Below, one piece after another: positions 11,808-21,906 of a DNA stretch of 64,000 nucleotides. How positions within the stretch are numbered: the stretch's first letter is position 1; every line of letters starts with the position of its first letter. Below the pieces are notes generated by a model. That model was not told the origin of the DNA and ran no database searches. It saw nothing but the letters and a program-made list of their open reading frames with translations. Source of the stretch: Porpolomopsis calyptriformis (lineage: Eukaryota; Basidiomycota; Agaricomycetes; Agaricales; Hygrophoraceae); assembly GCA_951640195.1 (NCBI GenBank), contig OX621163.1, positions 3,472,001 to 3,536,000 of the forward strand, written 5' to 3'. The position numbers were made by a program, and so were the translations under genes.

Positions 11808-12021
11808 TGTGTTTGAGTGTCTCGAGTGGGAGGCGGGGTGGGCAACCGCCTGAATGCTCTGAGCAGGCAAAGTAGAGGAAGTAGGTTGTGAAGGGGACGG
11901 AGAGGGTGACGAAAAGGGCGCCCGGAGGACCGAAGAATTCGTAGGATTTTATGCGTTGATTGAGGAGAGGTTTGGAATTGGAAGACATGGTGAGAGATAA
12001 GATGAGGAAACGGTTCTGCAC
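11807..12021 (-). pseudogene. ERG24: ERG24-like C-14 sterol reductase, 5' fragment, copy A
   Basis: Start ATG near 12000 (MSSNSKPLLNQRIKSYEFF) followed by GPPGALFVTLSVPFTT and CSEHSGGCPP, matching the N-terminus and first membrane segment of fungal C-14 sterol reductases of ergosterol synthesis. Only about 70 residues remain. The frame then runs into reversed TRAPPC11 sequence. Its start lies only about 40 bp from the divergent HK copy A start. A nearly identical fragment with the same TRAPPC11 fusion is at 37347-37565. Confidence 0.7.
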
Positions 12022-12057
12022 GTGTTGAGCTTATTACCCTCCTCGCTGTCGTTGACG

Positions 12058-15000
12058 ATGACCAACATCGTCGACAATCAATCACCATCCCGTATCTTGT
12101 CGCTCTCTTGTCCATCTATGAGCTTGGTCCTTCGGCGGCTCCAATCCCCAGATACGATGGCCCCACAGATAAACAGATGGATATCATCCTCAGGTCGCTC
12201 AGTGCAATGGCGAGACGGATGTACACTGCAGAAGACACGCTTGCTTCCATTAAAGCGTCCGAGAGCTGGCAATTGAACGGAACAGATACAAAAAAGAGAC
12301 GAAGTGTGGGTGATATACCCTTCTTCACCAACGAGCTTTCACCGCATTCTATCTATCATCACATCATCGCCAACGGTGAGTCCCATCCAAGCAACAATAA
12401 TGGCACCACCGAACAGGACGTCGAAATGGAACCACGAGATGACGACCATCCATCCACCATCCCCTGTCCACCCCCAAATGGCCGCCCGGAACATATCTCC
12501 CTCGAAAACCTCACAAGCTTTGCCCCAACCAAGAACACCCGATACCTTTACACCACAACGGCCTCTTCCCATGGACATCACTCCACCTGCCCGACCTGCG
12601 GGGGGGTCACCACCGACGCCACCACCATGAGACATGTGTACACCGACCCTTCTGTCGGTTTGTCTTCCGTTGCGTTCGAGAGCGGGATGAGTGCCGTCGA
12701 GGAGCTGCGGTTGCTCAAGGCACAAGTCCAAGATGTCGCTCGTGTTTGTAACGCCGTCGCTAGGGGTGACTTATCTCAGAAGATAACCGTGCCAGTACAG
12801 GGCGTTGTCATGGTCCAACTCAAAGACGTTATCAATACTATGGTGCGAATTACTCTATCATAATTCCATTGTACGCTACCGTTATATTGTACATAGGTCG
12901 ATAAATTGGGACAGTTCGCTAAGGAGGTTACTCGAGTCAGTCAATAGGTCGGCACAGAAGGGTAAGTGATCTTTTACCACCCCTCGTTGGCTGCAACATG
13001 CAGAATTACTATTTAGTAAACTCGGCGGACAAGCTCTTGTCCTCGACGTCGAAGGAACCTGGCGAGAACTCACAGGCATAGTCAACAACCTTGCCGCTAA
13101 TCTCACTAGTCAAGTCCGGTCGATTGCAAAAGTCACCAAGGCAGTCGCACTAGGAGACTTGTCCAAGCAGATCGAAGTGGATGCCCGCGGCGAGATCTTA
13201 GATTTGAAGAACACTGTGAACGGTATGGTCGTGCGACTCCGTGCGTTGGCGGCGGAAGTGACGAGGGTGACGCTGGAAGTAGGCAGTCAAAGGAAGCTCG
13301 GGGGGCAAGCGCATGTTCCAGACGTGGAAGGTGTTTGGTTCGAGCTTGTCAGGAATGTAAGTGTCTATTTTTGAGTTTTTGAGTGGATGTACGGTTGCCT
13401 TATCTCATTCTTATAAAAGGTCAATCGAATGTGCTCAAGTTTAACCGATCAAGTTCGCTCGATTGCTCATGTCACCACCGCTGTAGCCAAGGGCGACCTT
13501 ACACAGAAGATTGAGATACTTGTCGAGGGGGAGATGGCAACACTCAAAGGAACTGTCAATTCTATGGTGGACCAGTTGAGTGCATTTGCGAGTGAGGTTA
13601 CGAGGGTTGCTCTCGAGGTTGGGACTCAGGGAATACTCGGTGGTCAAGCTAGGGTCGAAGGGGTGCAGGGCACTTGGGCCGACCTGACGAGGAATGTTAA
13701 TGTGCGTTTGTTCTACTTTCTTGTGATTCTGTAAACACACGCCCCCTTCCTTCTCCAGGAAATGGCAAGCAACTTAACGGATCAACGTTGAAGTGACGAA
13801 ACCCGTGGCGCTGGGCGACCTCGGCAAACTTGTGAACGTCGATGTGCAGGGCGAGATGCTCGATCTGAAGATGACTGTGAATTCCATGGTAGCCCAGCTG
13901 TCGACTCTCGCGAAGGAGGTGACTCGGGTATCACTAGAGGTGGGGACAGAGGGCATTTTAGGTGGGCAGGCGTTTGTTCCGGATGTACAGGGGACATGGA
14001 AGGTGTGTTGTGTTCTGCGACCTTTTTTTTTCTCGCTCATTCTATCCCATAGGTTCTCACCGGCAACGTGAACCTTATGGCGATGAACTTGACGAATCAA
14101 GTGCGCTCAATCGCCGAGGTTACCAAGGCCGTTGCTGGAGGCAATTTGACGAAGAAGATCGAGGTAGATGTGAGGGGTGAGATTTTGGGACTGAAGGAGA
14201 CGGCTAATGGGATGACAGAGGGTTTGAGCCTATTTGCTGATGAGGTTACGCGTGTGGCGAGGGAGGTCGGGACCGAAGGGCGATTAGGAGGGCAAGCCAA
14301 GGTTACGAATGTCGGTGGGACTTGGAAAGTGAGGACCCTACCTCTTGTTTCTCACGAGGGCACTGATGTTGTTGGGTAGGACTTGACAGACAATGTGAAT
14401 GTCATGGCTAACAATGTGTGTTTTCTTGTTTCTTTATCACCGTATTCTGATATTTTCTTTCTGCTCTAGCTCACTTTGCAAGTCCGGACGATTGCCGTTG
14501 CGACCGTACGTCCATCCCACTTTGAGCATTCGATCGTTATCTTTAATGAGCCCATTTGCGCATATATAGACCGCAATAGCTCGTGGGGATCTCACGCAGA
14601 AGATCACTGGTGTGTCGGTCTCGGGCGAAATGTTAAGCCTCGTGAACACAATAAACGACATGATTGACCAACTGGCTATATTTGCTGCTGAGGTGAAGAA
14701 AGTAGCGCGCGAGGTCGGGACAGAAGGCAAGTTGGGAGTTCAGGCTGAGGTTGGGAACGTGCAGGGTATTTGGCAGGAGATCACGTACGACACCCGTCCC
14801 TGCGGTCCAAGTGGTACGTTTACTAATGGCTTCCGTGGTGGTATTTGGATCGGCAGATTATCTGTGAATACCATGGCGGGGAATTTGACAACTCAGGTTC
14901 TCGGGTTCGCGCAGATATCGGCGGCGGCCATGGACGGCGATTTCACGCGGTTCATCACAGTTAAGGCGAGTGGGGAGATGGACTCGCTCAAGACGCAGAT

Positions 15001-15812
15001 GGTTTACAATTTGAGGGATAGTATACAAAAGAATACCGCCGCGAGGGAGGCAGCTGAGTTGGCCAATAGGAGTAAGAGTGACCTTTTGGCAAATATGTCG
15101 CATGAGATCAGGTTCGTCTGTCTTTCGTTCGTTTTAGTTCTGGCTCTGATGCGAAGGTGATACTAGGACCCCCAATGAATGGGATTATTGGGATGACAGA
15201 GTTGACGCTTGATAGTGACCTGAATCGATCGCAGCGGGAGAGCCTTTTGTTGGTTCATAGTCTCGCGAGACCGCTTCTGTTGATCATTGACGACATTCTT
15301 GATATATCGAAATGTATGTCTCGATTTACCCTTCATTGTATGTTGCCCTTCCTGAATTGTCTTCTTTCCACCCCTAGTTGAGGCGGGTCGTATGACTATG
15401 GAGGCAGTATCCTATTCTCTGCGCCAGACCGTTTTCGGTATCCTCAAGACGCTGGTCGTCCGTGCCTCACAGAATAATCTGGATCTTACCTACGACGTTG
15501 AAGCCAACATTCCTGATCACCTTATTGGCGACTCCCTAAGGCTGCGACAGGTTATTACCAATCTGGTTGGGAATGCCATCAAGTTTACGCCACCATCCAA
15601 GGTTCGCAAGGGTCACGTCAATTTGAGCACGCGACTGCTGGCCCGGGATGACCAGAGTGTCACTCTGGAATTTTGTGTCACAGACACAGGGATTAGGATA
15701 GCCAAAGATAAGCTTAATTTGATATTTGACACATTCTGCCAGGCGGATGGGTCTACTATGAGGGTAAGTACACCGATTCAGGTTGTTTTTGCGGACTACG
15801 AGAACTCATTCA
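12058..15812 (+). pseudogene. Group III hybrid histidine kinase (NIK1/HOG pathway type), copy A, disabled
   Basis: Start MTNIVDNQSPS at 12058. A variable N-terminus is followed by seven HAMP repeats, each with the pattern VRSIAxVTKAVAxGDL and EVTRVxxEVGTEGxLGGQA, interrupted by small introns. Then come the phosphoacceptor H-box (ANMSHEIR, intron, TPMNG, about 15100-15180), N-box ([16 protein letters not shown], about 15545) and G1 box (DTGIRI). This family senses osmotic stress upstream of the HOG MAP kinase cascade. Lesions relative to the other copies: about 16 nt missing after codon 11, TAG at 12945-12947 (GAG in copy C), 11 nt missing near 13786, 9 nt missing near 14999, and one extra C in the run 15169-15173 that shifts frame inside the H-box. 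Homology stops in the intron before the G2 box. No G2 box or receiver domain is present. Confidence 0.9.
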
Positions 15813-16002
15813 CCTCTGTGATGGCTCGTACAATGCTAAAGCACATAGGACTCGGCCCAATTTCTTGTGTACTCGACAGGATTCACAAATGTTATGACTG
15901 GTATATGCTAAAGTAGTCCTTGTGAGCCATTTCGAAGCCTCCCATGTCGATCTCACAGGCTTTTTCATGTCTCCGACAAAAGCTTTAACTCTCGGGCCAT
16001 CC

Positions 16003-17089
16003 TCATTGAGAGATCAACTTTCCTTTAGAGTTGAATGGGAAGTCCAGAATGGTCGGACCAGCTAAAATGGTATCGTCCGAAACCGCTTTCCCATTTGAGC
16101 TGACGAGAGCGTATACCGTCCCATTGAGCACCGGCAGCGTTGCCTTCCCATCCTTGATAGGTGCAAAGAGCGTATCTAGACCTGTGAGCAATGCAAGGAA
16201 TGTATGGGCAGGTGGGGGGGAGGTAGAATTAAAAGAGATGGTTGCAGTAGATCCAGGTTTTAGACTCTTTGTGTTTATCGTTAGCGCTGGGAAGGCTTTG
16301 ACAGGCAACGGGGAGTTGGTGGGGGGGCAGGAAATGATGAAAGATGCTGCGAGTGTGAATACTTCATTCATGTCTAGGGCAACCTGTGATCGGGAGAACA
16401 GGTTAGCCACGGGCGACGCAGGTGTGTGGATAGGGATGGGCACTGACATCAAAACCGCCACTCCACGGGTTGGCCTTGTTCGCAGCCGAGGCTGTCCAGC
16501 TAGCGTGGCGGGCTTCCGTTGAGAGAATGACAGCGGCAGTGGTGAGAAGTTTTTTGTCTGTTATGAACTGGGCAGCACCCGAGTAGGCCGAAACACCTAG
16601 AGACGCACCTGTGCCTTCCAGAACCTGGCTGAGAGCTGCGAAGGACTTGGGATCAGTGTAAGGGCTGCGTGAACACGATGAAAGTGAGTTTACTTGGTCT
16701 CCTGTATGGACACTGTGAAGGCACTCACAAACGATATTCGCATGGCTAGGTTGCTTGATCGCCCAAGACCTTCTCCAGGAGTAGCTCGTGTGCTTTCTCG
16801 TTCTCGGCAATTTGCACAAATCGACCATGAGCGAATGGAGGAAGGCCTGCTTTGATGAACGCTGCGTCATCAAACTTCGCAAGGGCCTCTTGGTAGAATG
16901 CATTTTCTGGGTGCTCAAGAGTGAGAGCGAAGTTGAGAACAGTAGTATCTGGTTTGCTACAGAGTCAGTGACAGCGAACGAGAGAAGAAAGGCCTCACCG
17001 TTAAGAGGAGCAGCTACACGTTTGGAGTAGGGGAGAGCCCTGGCCGAAGGGGCTGTGAGAACGAGGGTAGCGAGAGTGAATGTCTTCAT
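16003..17089 (-). pseudogene. Secreted ferritin-like domain protein, one nonsense codon
   Basis: Start at 17089 with a signal peptide (MKTFTLATLVLTAPSARALP). Exons then encode TTVLNFALTLEHPENAFYQE, FDDAAFIKAGLPP, VQIAENEKAHELLLEKVLGD, PYTDPKSFAALSQVLEG, GVSAYSGAAQFITDKK and LSTEARHASWTASAANKANP. The C-terminal half is Ser/Thr/Pro-rich (SFIISCPPTNSPLPVKAFPA) and ends at 16003. The E-x2-H pairs (LEHPE, ENEKAHE) fit the ferritin-2 (PF13668-type) fold found in extracellular fungal stress proteins. Introns lie near 16999-16940, 16735-16668 and 16451-16391. A TAG at 16746-16748 stands between QAT and PCEYR, where lysine would be expected; no other break was noticed. Sequencing error or recent loss are both possible. 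Confidence 0.8.
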
Positions 17090-17180
17090 TATTAAGAATT
17101 GGATGTAAAGAGCATGTCAGTAAGGCTTGGTGCAAAGACGCGGGTTTGGCTGGTGGTGGTGGTCGGAGACCACGAGTCAC

Positions 17181-18120
17181 CGCCAATGAACGGGCATCTC
17201 CGCCCATTCGTTCTGTGCACTGGGCGATTCGCTAGGTTGTCCCGGTCATGTGTGGGACGGGGATGAGGGCGTGGGGGTCGGGACGCGGTGGGACGGCGAG
17301 GGGTGGTCGTGGTCGGGCGCCACGAGTCACTGCCAACGAATGGGCATCTCCACCCATTTGTCTCAGTCGTGCGTAGGGCGGAGACGTGGCCGTGGGGGGT
17401 CGGGACGCAGTGGGGGGTGGTAGTGGTGGGCGTCAGGCACAGCGAGGCATCACAAATGAATGGGCATGACTGCCCGTTCGTTTCATGCGCCGGGGGTCGT
17501 CTCGGTCGTGCCTAGGGCGGGGACGAGGTCGTGGGGGGTCGGGATGCGGTTGAGCAGCAAGGGGGGGTGGTGAGGGAGAGCAAGGGCACACCCCCAGAAC
17601 GGGCACGTCTGCCCATTCTGGGGGTGCTCCCTCCACCGCTGGTCTGTCGGCCGTACAACCCAGGGGGCCGTCTCGGTCCTTCGGAGGGCAGGGATGAGGT
17701 CGTGGGTGGTGACAGGTGAGTGGTGGTGGTTGGTGGCGTTCGGGCACAGCCAAGCACCACAAACAAACGGGCACTACCGCCCGTTCGTTTCATGAACCAT
17801 ACGACCCAGGGGGTCGTCCCTGTCATTCGGAGGGCGGGGTCGCGGTCGCGGGGGGTCGGGACGGGGTTGAGCGGAGAGGGGGTCATGGTGGGGGGAGAGC
17901 AAGGGCACACCCCCAGAACGGGCACGTCTGCCCATTCTGGGGGTGTTCCCTCCACTGCTGGTGTGTCGGCCGAGATTTGCGAGGGGATGGGGGATGGGGG
18001 CAAGGAGGAGGAGGCGGCGGCGGCGGCGGAGAGGGTGTTCACTGATGTAAGCACCAATGGGCGCTCAGTCGTGGTGGGGCTGCAAGGCCCCGAAAGAATG
18101 GGCCCTCAAGCCCATTCTTT
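17181..18120. repeat. Degenerate tandem repeats built on a GGGC hairpin
   Basis: GC-rich region with at least seven palindromic modules of the type gaaYgggca-(4-5 nt)-gcccattcgtt: about 17181-17215, 17331-17365, 17446-17488, 17588-17628, 17760-17795, 17909-17947 and 18091-18120. Spacing is about 100-170 bp. The intervening sequence (ggtcgggacgcggt, cgtgcctagggcgg) is also repeated. Long frames across it on both strands look like repeat by-products. Confidence 0.8.
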
Positions 18121-18424
18121 GTGTCTTCTGGGACCGTTCCAAGCCTGCGCAGGTGCATGGAAGCGGTCGTGGTCGTGCCCGTCGTGGTCAGCTGGGGTGT
18201 CCTGGATGAAGAGGTGGTGGTGGTGCGATGGGCATGACCACAACCGCTTCCTGGGTGGGGGTCCTTGGTGGTGATGGTGGTGGTGGTGATGGTGGTAGTG
18301 GTGGTGGTGGTAGTGGTGGTGGTGGTGTAGGCGCAACATGCGAGCGTACCGGTGACAGAAGTCGGTGATGACGTGGCACTTTGTTGCGCCTTGTCGACGC
18401 CGTTTCTGCCCTTGCCAACTGGCA
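18039..18424 (-). CDS. Low-complexity Thr/His-rich ORF, doubtful gene
   Basis: Begins MPVGKGRNGVDKAQQSATSS at 18424, divergent from the coiled-coil gene that starts 138 bp away. It runs through the GTG microsatellite as poly-threonine into the hairpin repeat region. The first 30 residues look protein-like; the rest is repeat-encoded. A divergent low-complexity ORF also precedes the second coiled-coil gene. Evidence for a real product is weak. Confidence 0.3.
18268..18335. repeat. GTG/GGT microsatellite
   Basis: Nearly uninterrupted ggtggtggtgatggtggt-type trinucleotide repeat. Confidence 0.95.
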
Positions 18425-18561
18425 TCTTAGAGGTGACCTGGATAATATAAATATAAAAAATGAAATGAAAAAATGAAAAGATATACCTACGGATCACTCG
18501 GTGTAACAAGAAAGGCACTTGTGTCGGGTTGATTCGGATCCACAAGATCTTCCACCCTCCC

Positions 18562-19137
18562 ATGTCAGACTCGCCTAAAGTTCTTGAGCTACTCCGGGAC
18601 CTACAGAGAGAAGTGAATGCAACGAGGAAGGAGACGAGGCAGGAGACGAACGCAACGAGGGATATGATGTCAGCACGATTTGACTATCTCGACCAGCGAA
18701 TCAATGGACTCATCAATGATTTTACGCGGTTGGGCGACGATGTGCATGGATCATTTGAAAAATGGTCGAAGGAGGCAGAGAAGAAGGTTGCACTGGATGT
18801 TTTGGGGGTCCATGGGCCTCGCATTAATGCCCTACAAGATCATGTCAACTCACGAAGGGCATGTAACTGGTAACTTCCCTATCTATTGATGAAAGGTAGT
18901 CTGCTCACTTAACCTTCTCTAAAGTGCACCTACACAAACTGCTGCCACCACCACTATTGAATGTCAAAGACCATGTCACTGGTAACTATCTCTGTTCTCT
19001 AAGACACCTTTTTTCTCATAGCACTCAGTGAACCCCACCAACCCACCTCATTTGATTTGTTGTCATCTGAAGGACACCAGGGGTATTCTTCAAATTCTAG
19101 GATCTCCTCAGAGAGTGGGGGGACATTTGGAAAATAA
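18562..19137 (+). CDS. Unrecognised small coiled-coil protein, copy 1
   Basis: Three exons: 18562-18869, 18925-18981 and 19029-19137, all with GTAACT donors and in-frame junctions; about 157 residues. The N-terminus is a charged coiled coil (LLRDLQREVNATRKETRQE, MMSARFDYLDQRINGLINDF), followed by a Cys-containing exon-2 segment (IECQRPCHC across the junction). The last exon is Ser-rich and ends SRISSESGGTFGK. The paralogue at 47278-47805 has the same exon structure and phases and ends SRVSSESRGTFGK, so the splice model is supported by two copies. No known domain recognised. The paralogue has a premature stop; this one looks open. Confidence 0.6.
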
Positions 19138-19939
19138 GTTGTATTTTTTGTACTAGCTTTTAAGGTCAACACCTTTGTACCTCCTGCACAAACCATCCTA
19201 TGAAGACACACTCAGCAACACCCCAATGAATACATTTGCTGCGTGACCCTTTGCTTCCTACAAAAAATTTCCAAAGACACAGAGCTTCTAGAACCTCTCA
19301 TTCTCACCTGTCGTTCATGCCTTGAGCACTGCCACTTGTATGTTTGAAAGAACGCCGTCTTTGCCATCTACTCCATCTACCGCGAGTTCGAAAATCTCAT
19401 ACCCGATGCGCCAGAGCTCATGCAGACCTTTCTCGCCGCCGAGACCGATGCAACCTGCAAACGTAACGCGTTCGTATTCCTTGCGCACTGCTCTATGCTG
19501 AAAGCTGTCGAATAGATTTTGAGTGTGTACGATCAGATCACTGGGCTCGAAGAATTGTTACAGATGAGCATCATTGAGGTAATCCGACTGGATTGCAAGA
19601 ACGACTCAGCACATCGGGCCAGTTATTTTCTCCTTTGAAGATCAGGTCTGACTGACTGAAATATTCTATCAGACTCGCTACATCCGCTGCATACTCGACC
19701 TTCTTGGCGCCTCCTCGCATGCTGTCAAGTATGAGGCAGCTACCACTCTCACCACACTCACACAAAATCCCGCGGCAGTGAAAGGTAAGTTCAACTACGT
19801 CTGCGATGGTGAGAAGGTTTACATTGATGTCACTTTAGCCGCCGCTTCATGTCTCGCCAACCTCGTCATCAAAGAGTCAGATAACAATGTTAAACTTATT
19901 GTCTTAGATTGTCTAGATGCGCTTCATTCAAAACACGGC

Positions 19940-20309
19940 TGTCACGGACGTCTTTTTTCCTTTTTCTCTTAGTCATACTTGATTAGTCTCTATTCCGTCT
20001 ATCCTTCCGTTTTACCATTCTATACATAGAGACTGATCACATGTACCTTCATTCCGACTCTTCACGAGTCACATTCCGTTTCCGATATTCTTTTCGTGAC
20101 TCTTCACTAGTCACATTCCGGATTCCGCTTTGTAATCGTACATACGACTGACTCATGGCGACTCAGGTAGTTAGTATATAAAGCCTGATTTCTAGTCAGT
20201 AGGTTAAGTTCGATTCCTAGTTAGCTCCCTCACTCTTTAGTCGAATTCCATTTCCTCATCAGCCCCTCCAACGCGAGAAGTAAAACCCTTCGACTACCGA
20301 ATCATAACA
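19940..20309 (+). repeat. E2 5' LTR with promoter
   Basis: Begins TGTCACGG, ends ATAACA. TATA box TATATAAA at 20175-20182. AAGTTCGATTC at 20206-20216, about 29 nt further on, matches the complement of the stretch right after the LTR, so this is the expected transcript start region. Confidence 0.96.
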
Positions 20310-20310
20310 A

Positions 20311-20321
20311 GAATCGAACTT
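20311..20321 (+). promoter_or_regulatory. E2 self-complementary primer-binding stretch
   Basis: GAATCGAACTT, one nucleotide after the LTR. It is the exact reverse complement of AAGTTCGATTC at 20206-20216 in the LTR. E1 and E3 have a changed version of both partners (GAATCAGACTT with AAGTCTGATTC), so pairing is preserved while the sequence differs. Confidence 0.72.
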
Positions 20322-20484
20322 CCTTCTTGCGCATCAAACCACTTCCACTCTGGATCCTGCCGAAGACTTAACAAGGTCAATCTTTTCATCTGCAGATTCA
20401 GATACTCCCTTTCAACCAATAGTATTCCAAACCCCCGCACAATCCATCATCCCCCTTTCCCCCTCATCATCATCACTAACATCA

Positions 20485-21906
20485 ATGTCTCAACAAGAGT
20501 ATGAAGCCGATCAATCCGTTCCCGCACCAGGACCCAGTAACATCCCCCCTACCATTCAAGAAGAAGAAGAAGACGTCGTCCCATTCAACATGGAACAAGA
20601 GCTCAGAGATTTAAGAGCACAAATCGACCAGTTCCGCGGTTGGTACTACAACGAAGTCGACGTCAATGATGAGCTCCGAAAGGAGTTGAAAACTCTCAAA
20701 GAAAGCCGACGCGAAGAATCTGAACCAGCCACCCCTCCACGACGACGATCTGTACTTCGGGGACCTGGGCTTTCCCCCTCGAATCCTTTCATTTACCCCA
20801 CAAGAAGAACCCAATCCGTCCAACCTCCATCCCAACCAACCTTTCCCACTCAACTACCCACCCAGACGACTGCTCCCCCCACACTTCCAGCCCCCACCAA
20901 AATCAAAATCGCCGATCCAACCGAGTATGATGGAACCTCCGAGAAGCTTGAAGACTTCATTCATCAATGTCGACTCAACTTTGTGGTCAAAGATTACAAC
21001 GACAAACAGAAGATCATCTATATGCTCTCTTATCTCGGTGACGGCAATCCACGGGCCTGGGGACGACTGTTCACAGAAGGAGTTGACAGGACGAGGAATT
21101 TCGTATGGGATTACGCAACATTTTTGGACGATTTCAGGGAAGCTTTTGGAAGGATCAACCCAGCAGCGAAGGCGCGGATCGAGCTAGAGAAAGTGAAGAT
21201 GACAGGAACGATAGAAGACTACAACCTTCGGTTCATGCAACACGCAGCAAGAACTGAGTACAACGAGACCGCTCTACTTCGGTTTTACAAAGCCGGACTC
21301 CCCCAGCCAATCCGAACGCGGATCTACTCGATGGATAATATGCCGTCAACTTTGCTGGATTGGACGACGAAAGCGGCCCAGTTCGAAGAACAGTACCAGG
21401 AACAACGAGCCGAACAAGCATTGTGGTCAAGTCGAGATCAAAAAGGAAAGAAGTCTGAAGCCAAATCGAGTCCACGAGGAAACCCTTCCCGCTCCATCAC
21501 CACCACCACCACTTCATCCCCGATCAAACAAGAATCGAGAGAAGCCTCTCTCAAGACAGCGAAACGAGACAACTCCTCCATCACTTGCTACAATTGTGGC
21601 AAAAAGGGACACTATGCCAACGAATGTCGAAGCCCACGTGCTGAAGACGTTCCGGCACGTCAAGAATCCTCAAACTCTACTCGAGGAAAAGGAGGAAATC
21701 GCGGTCGAGGCAAAGGACGGAATGTCCGAACGATCAATCGGGTCGATACAGAAGAATCGGAAGCGCGGATAGAGGAAGTACCAGAGGACGACGAAAAGGA
21801 AAAAAGGATGGCAAAGGACGACATGAAGGATATGGGAATCGCAAATTGGAACAAGGAGAGACGGGCTGCGCTAGCTCGAGCGTTAAAAGAGCAAAAGGAT
21901 TTTTAG
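20485..21906 (+). CDS. gag: E2 gag
   Basis: 473 residues, start MSQQEYEADQ. Acidic N-terminus with a short coiled coil (NMEQELRDLRAQIDQFRGW), Pro-rich linker, capsid domain (about residues 145-310: KIADPTEYDGTSEKLEDFIH, MTGTIEDYNLRFMQHAAR, YKAGLPQPIRTRIYSM), then a CCHC knuckle CYNCGKKGHYANEC (about residue 370) and a basic RG-rich stretch. It ends DF-stop at 21904-21906, overlapping pol in the -1 frame. It forms the particle and packages RNA in this family. No internal stop. Confidence 0.95.
   Translation: MSQQEYEADQSVPAPGPSNIPPTIQEEEEDVVPFNMEQELRDLRAQIDQFRGWYYNEVDVNDELRKELKTLKESRREESEPATPPRRRSVLRGPGLSPSNPFIYPTRRTQSVQPPSQPTFPTQLPTQTTAPPTLPAPTKIKIADPTEYDGTSEKLEDFIHQCRLNFVVKDYNDKQKIIYMLSYLGDGNPRAWGRLFTEGVDRTRNFVWDYATFLDDFREAFGRINPAAKARIELEKVKMTGTIEDYNLRFMQHAARTEYNETALLRFYKAGLPQPIRTRIYSMDNMPSTLLDWTTKAAQFEEQYQEQRAEQALWSSRDQKGKKSEAKSSPRGNPSRSITTTTTSSPIKQESREASLKTAKRDNSSITCYNCGKKGHYANECRSPRAEDVPARQESSNSTRGKGGNRGRGKGRNVRTINRVDTEESEARIEEVPEDDEKEKRMAKDDMKDMGIANWNKERRAALARALKEQKDF
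21897..21903 (+). promoter_or_regulatory. E2 gag-pol -1 frameshift heptamer GGATTTT
   Basis: Gag frame GAT TTT TAG; pol frame GGA TTT TTA GTC. The heptamer type is known from some plant RNA viruses. The gag stop follows immediately. No other overlap route is needed to enter pol. Confidence 0.75.

Noticed and set aside
12058..15812. Functional osmosensing kinase
   Set aside because: Several frameshifts, an in-frame TAG, and no G2 box or receiver domain.
17181..18120. CRISPR array
   Set aside because: Repeats are diverged and palindromic with irregular spacing, in a eukaryotic context with introns; no cas genes.
17433..18274. Long open frames on both strands (Gly/Arg- or Pro/Thr-rich) across the GC-rich region
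   Set aside because: They follow the tandem hairpin repeats and the GTG microsatellite, have no domains, and overlap each other in several frames.
20310..20330. tRNA primer-binding site after the E2 LTR
   Set aside because: The sequence does not start with TGG and I could not match a tRNA 3' end; the LTR-internal complement explains it better.
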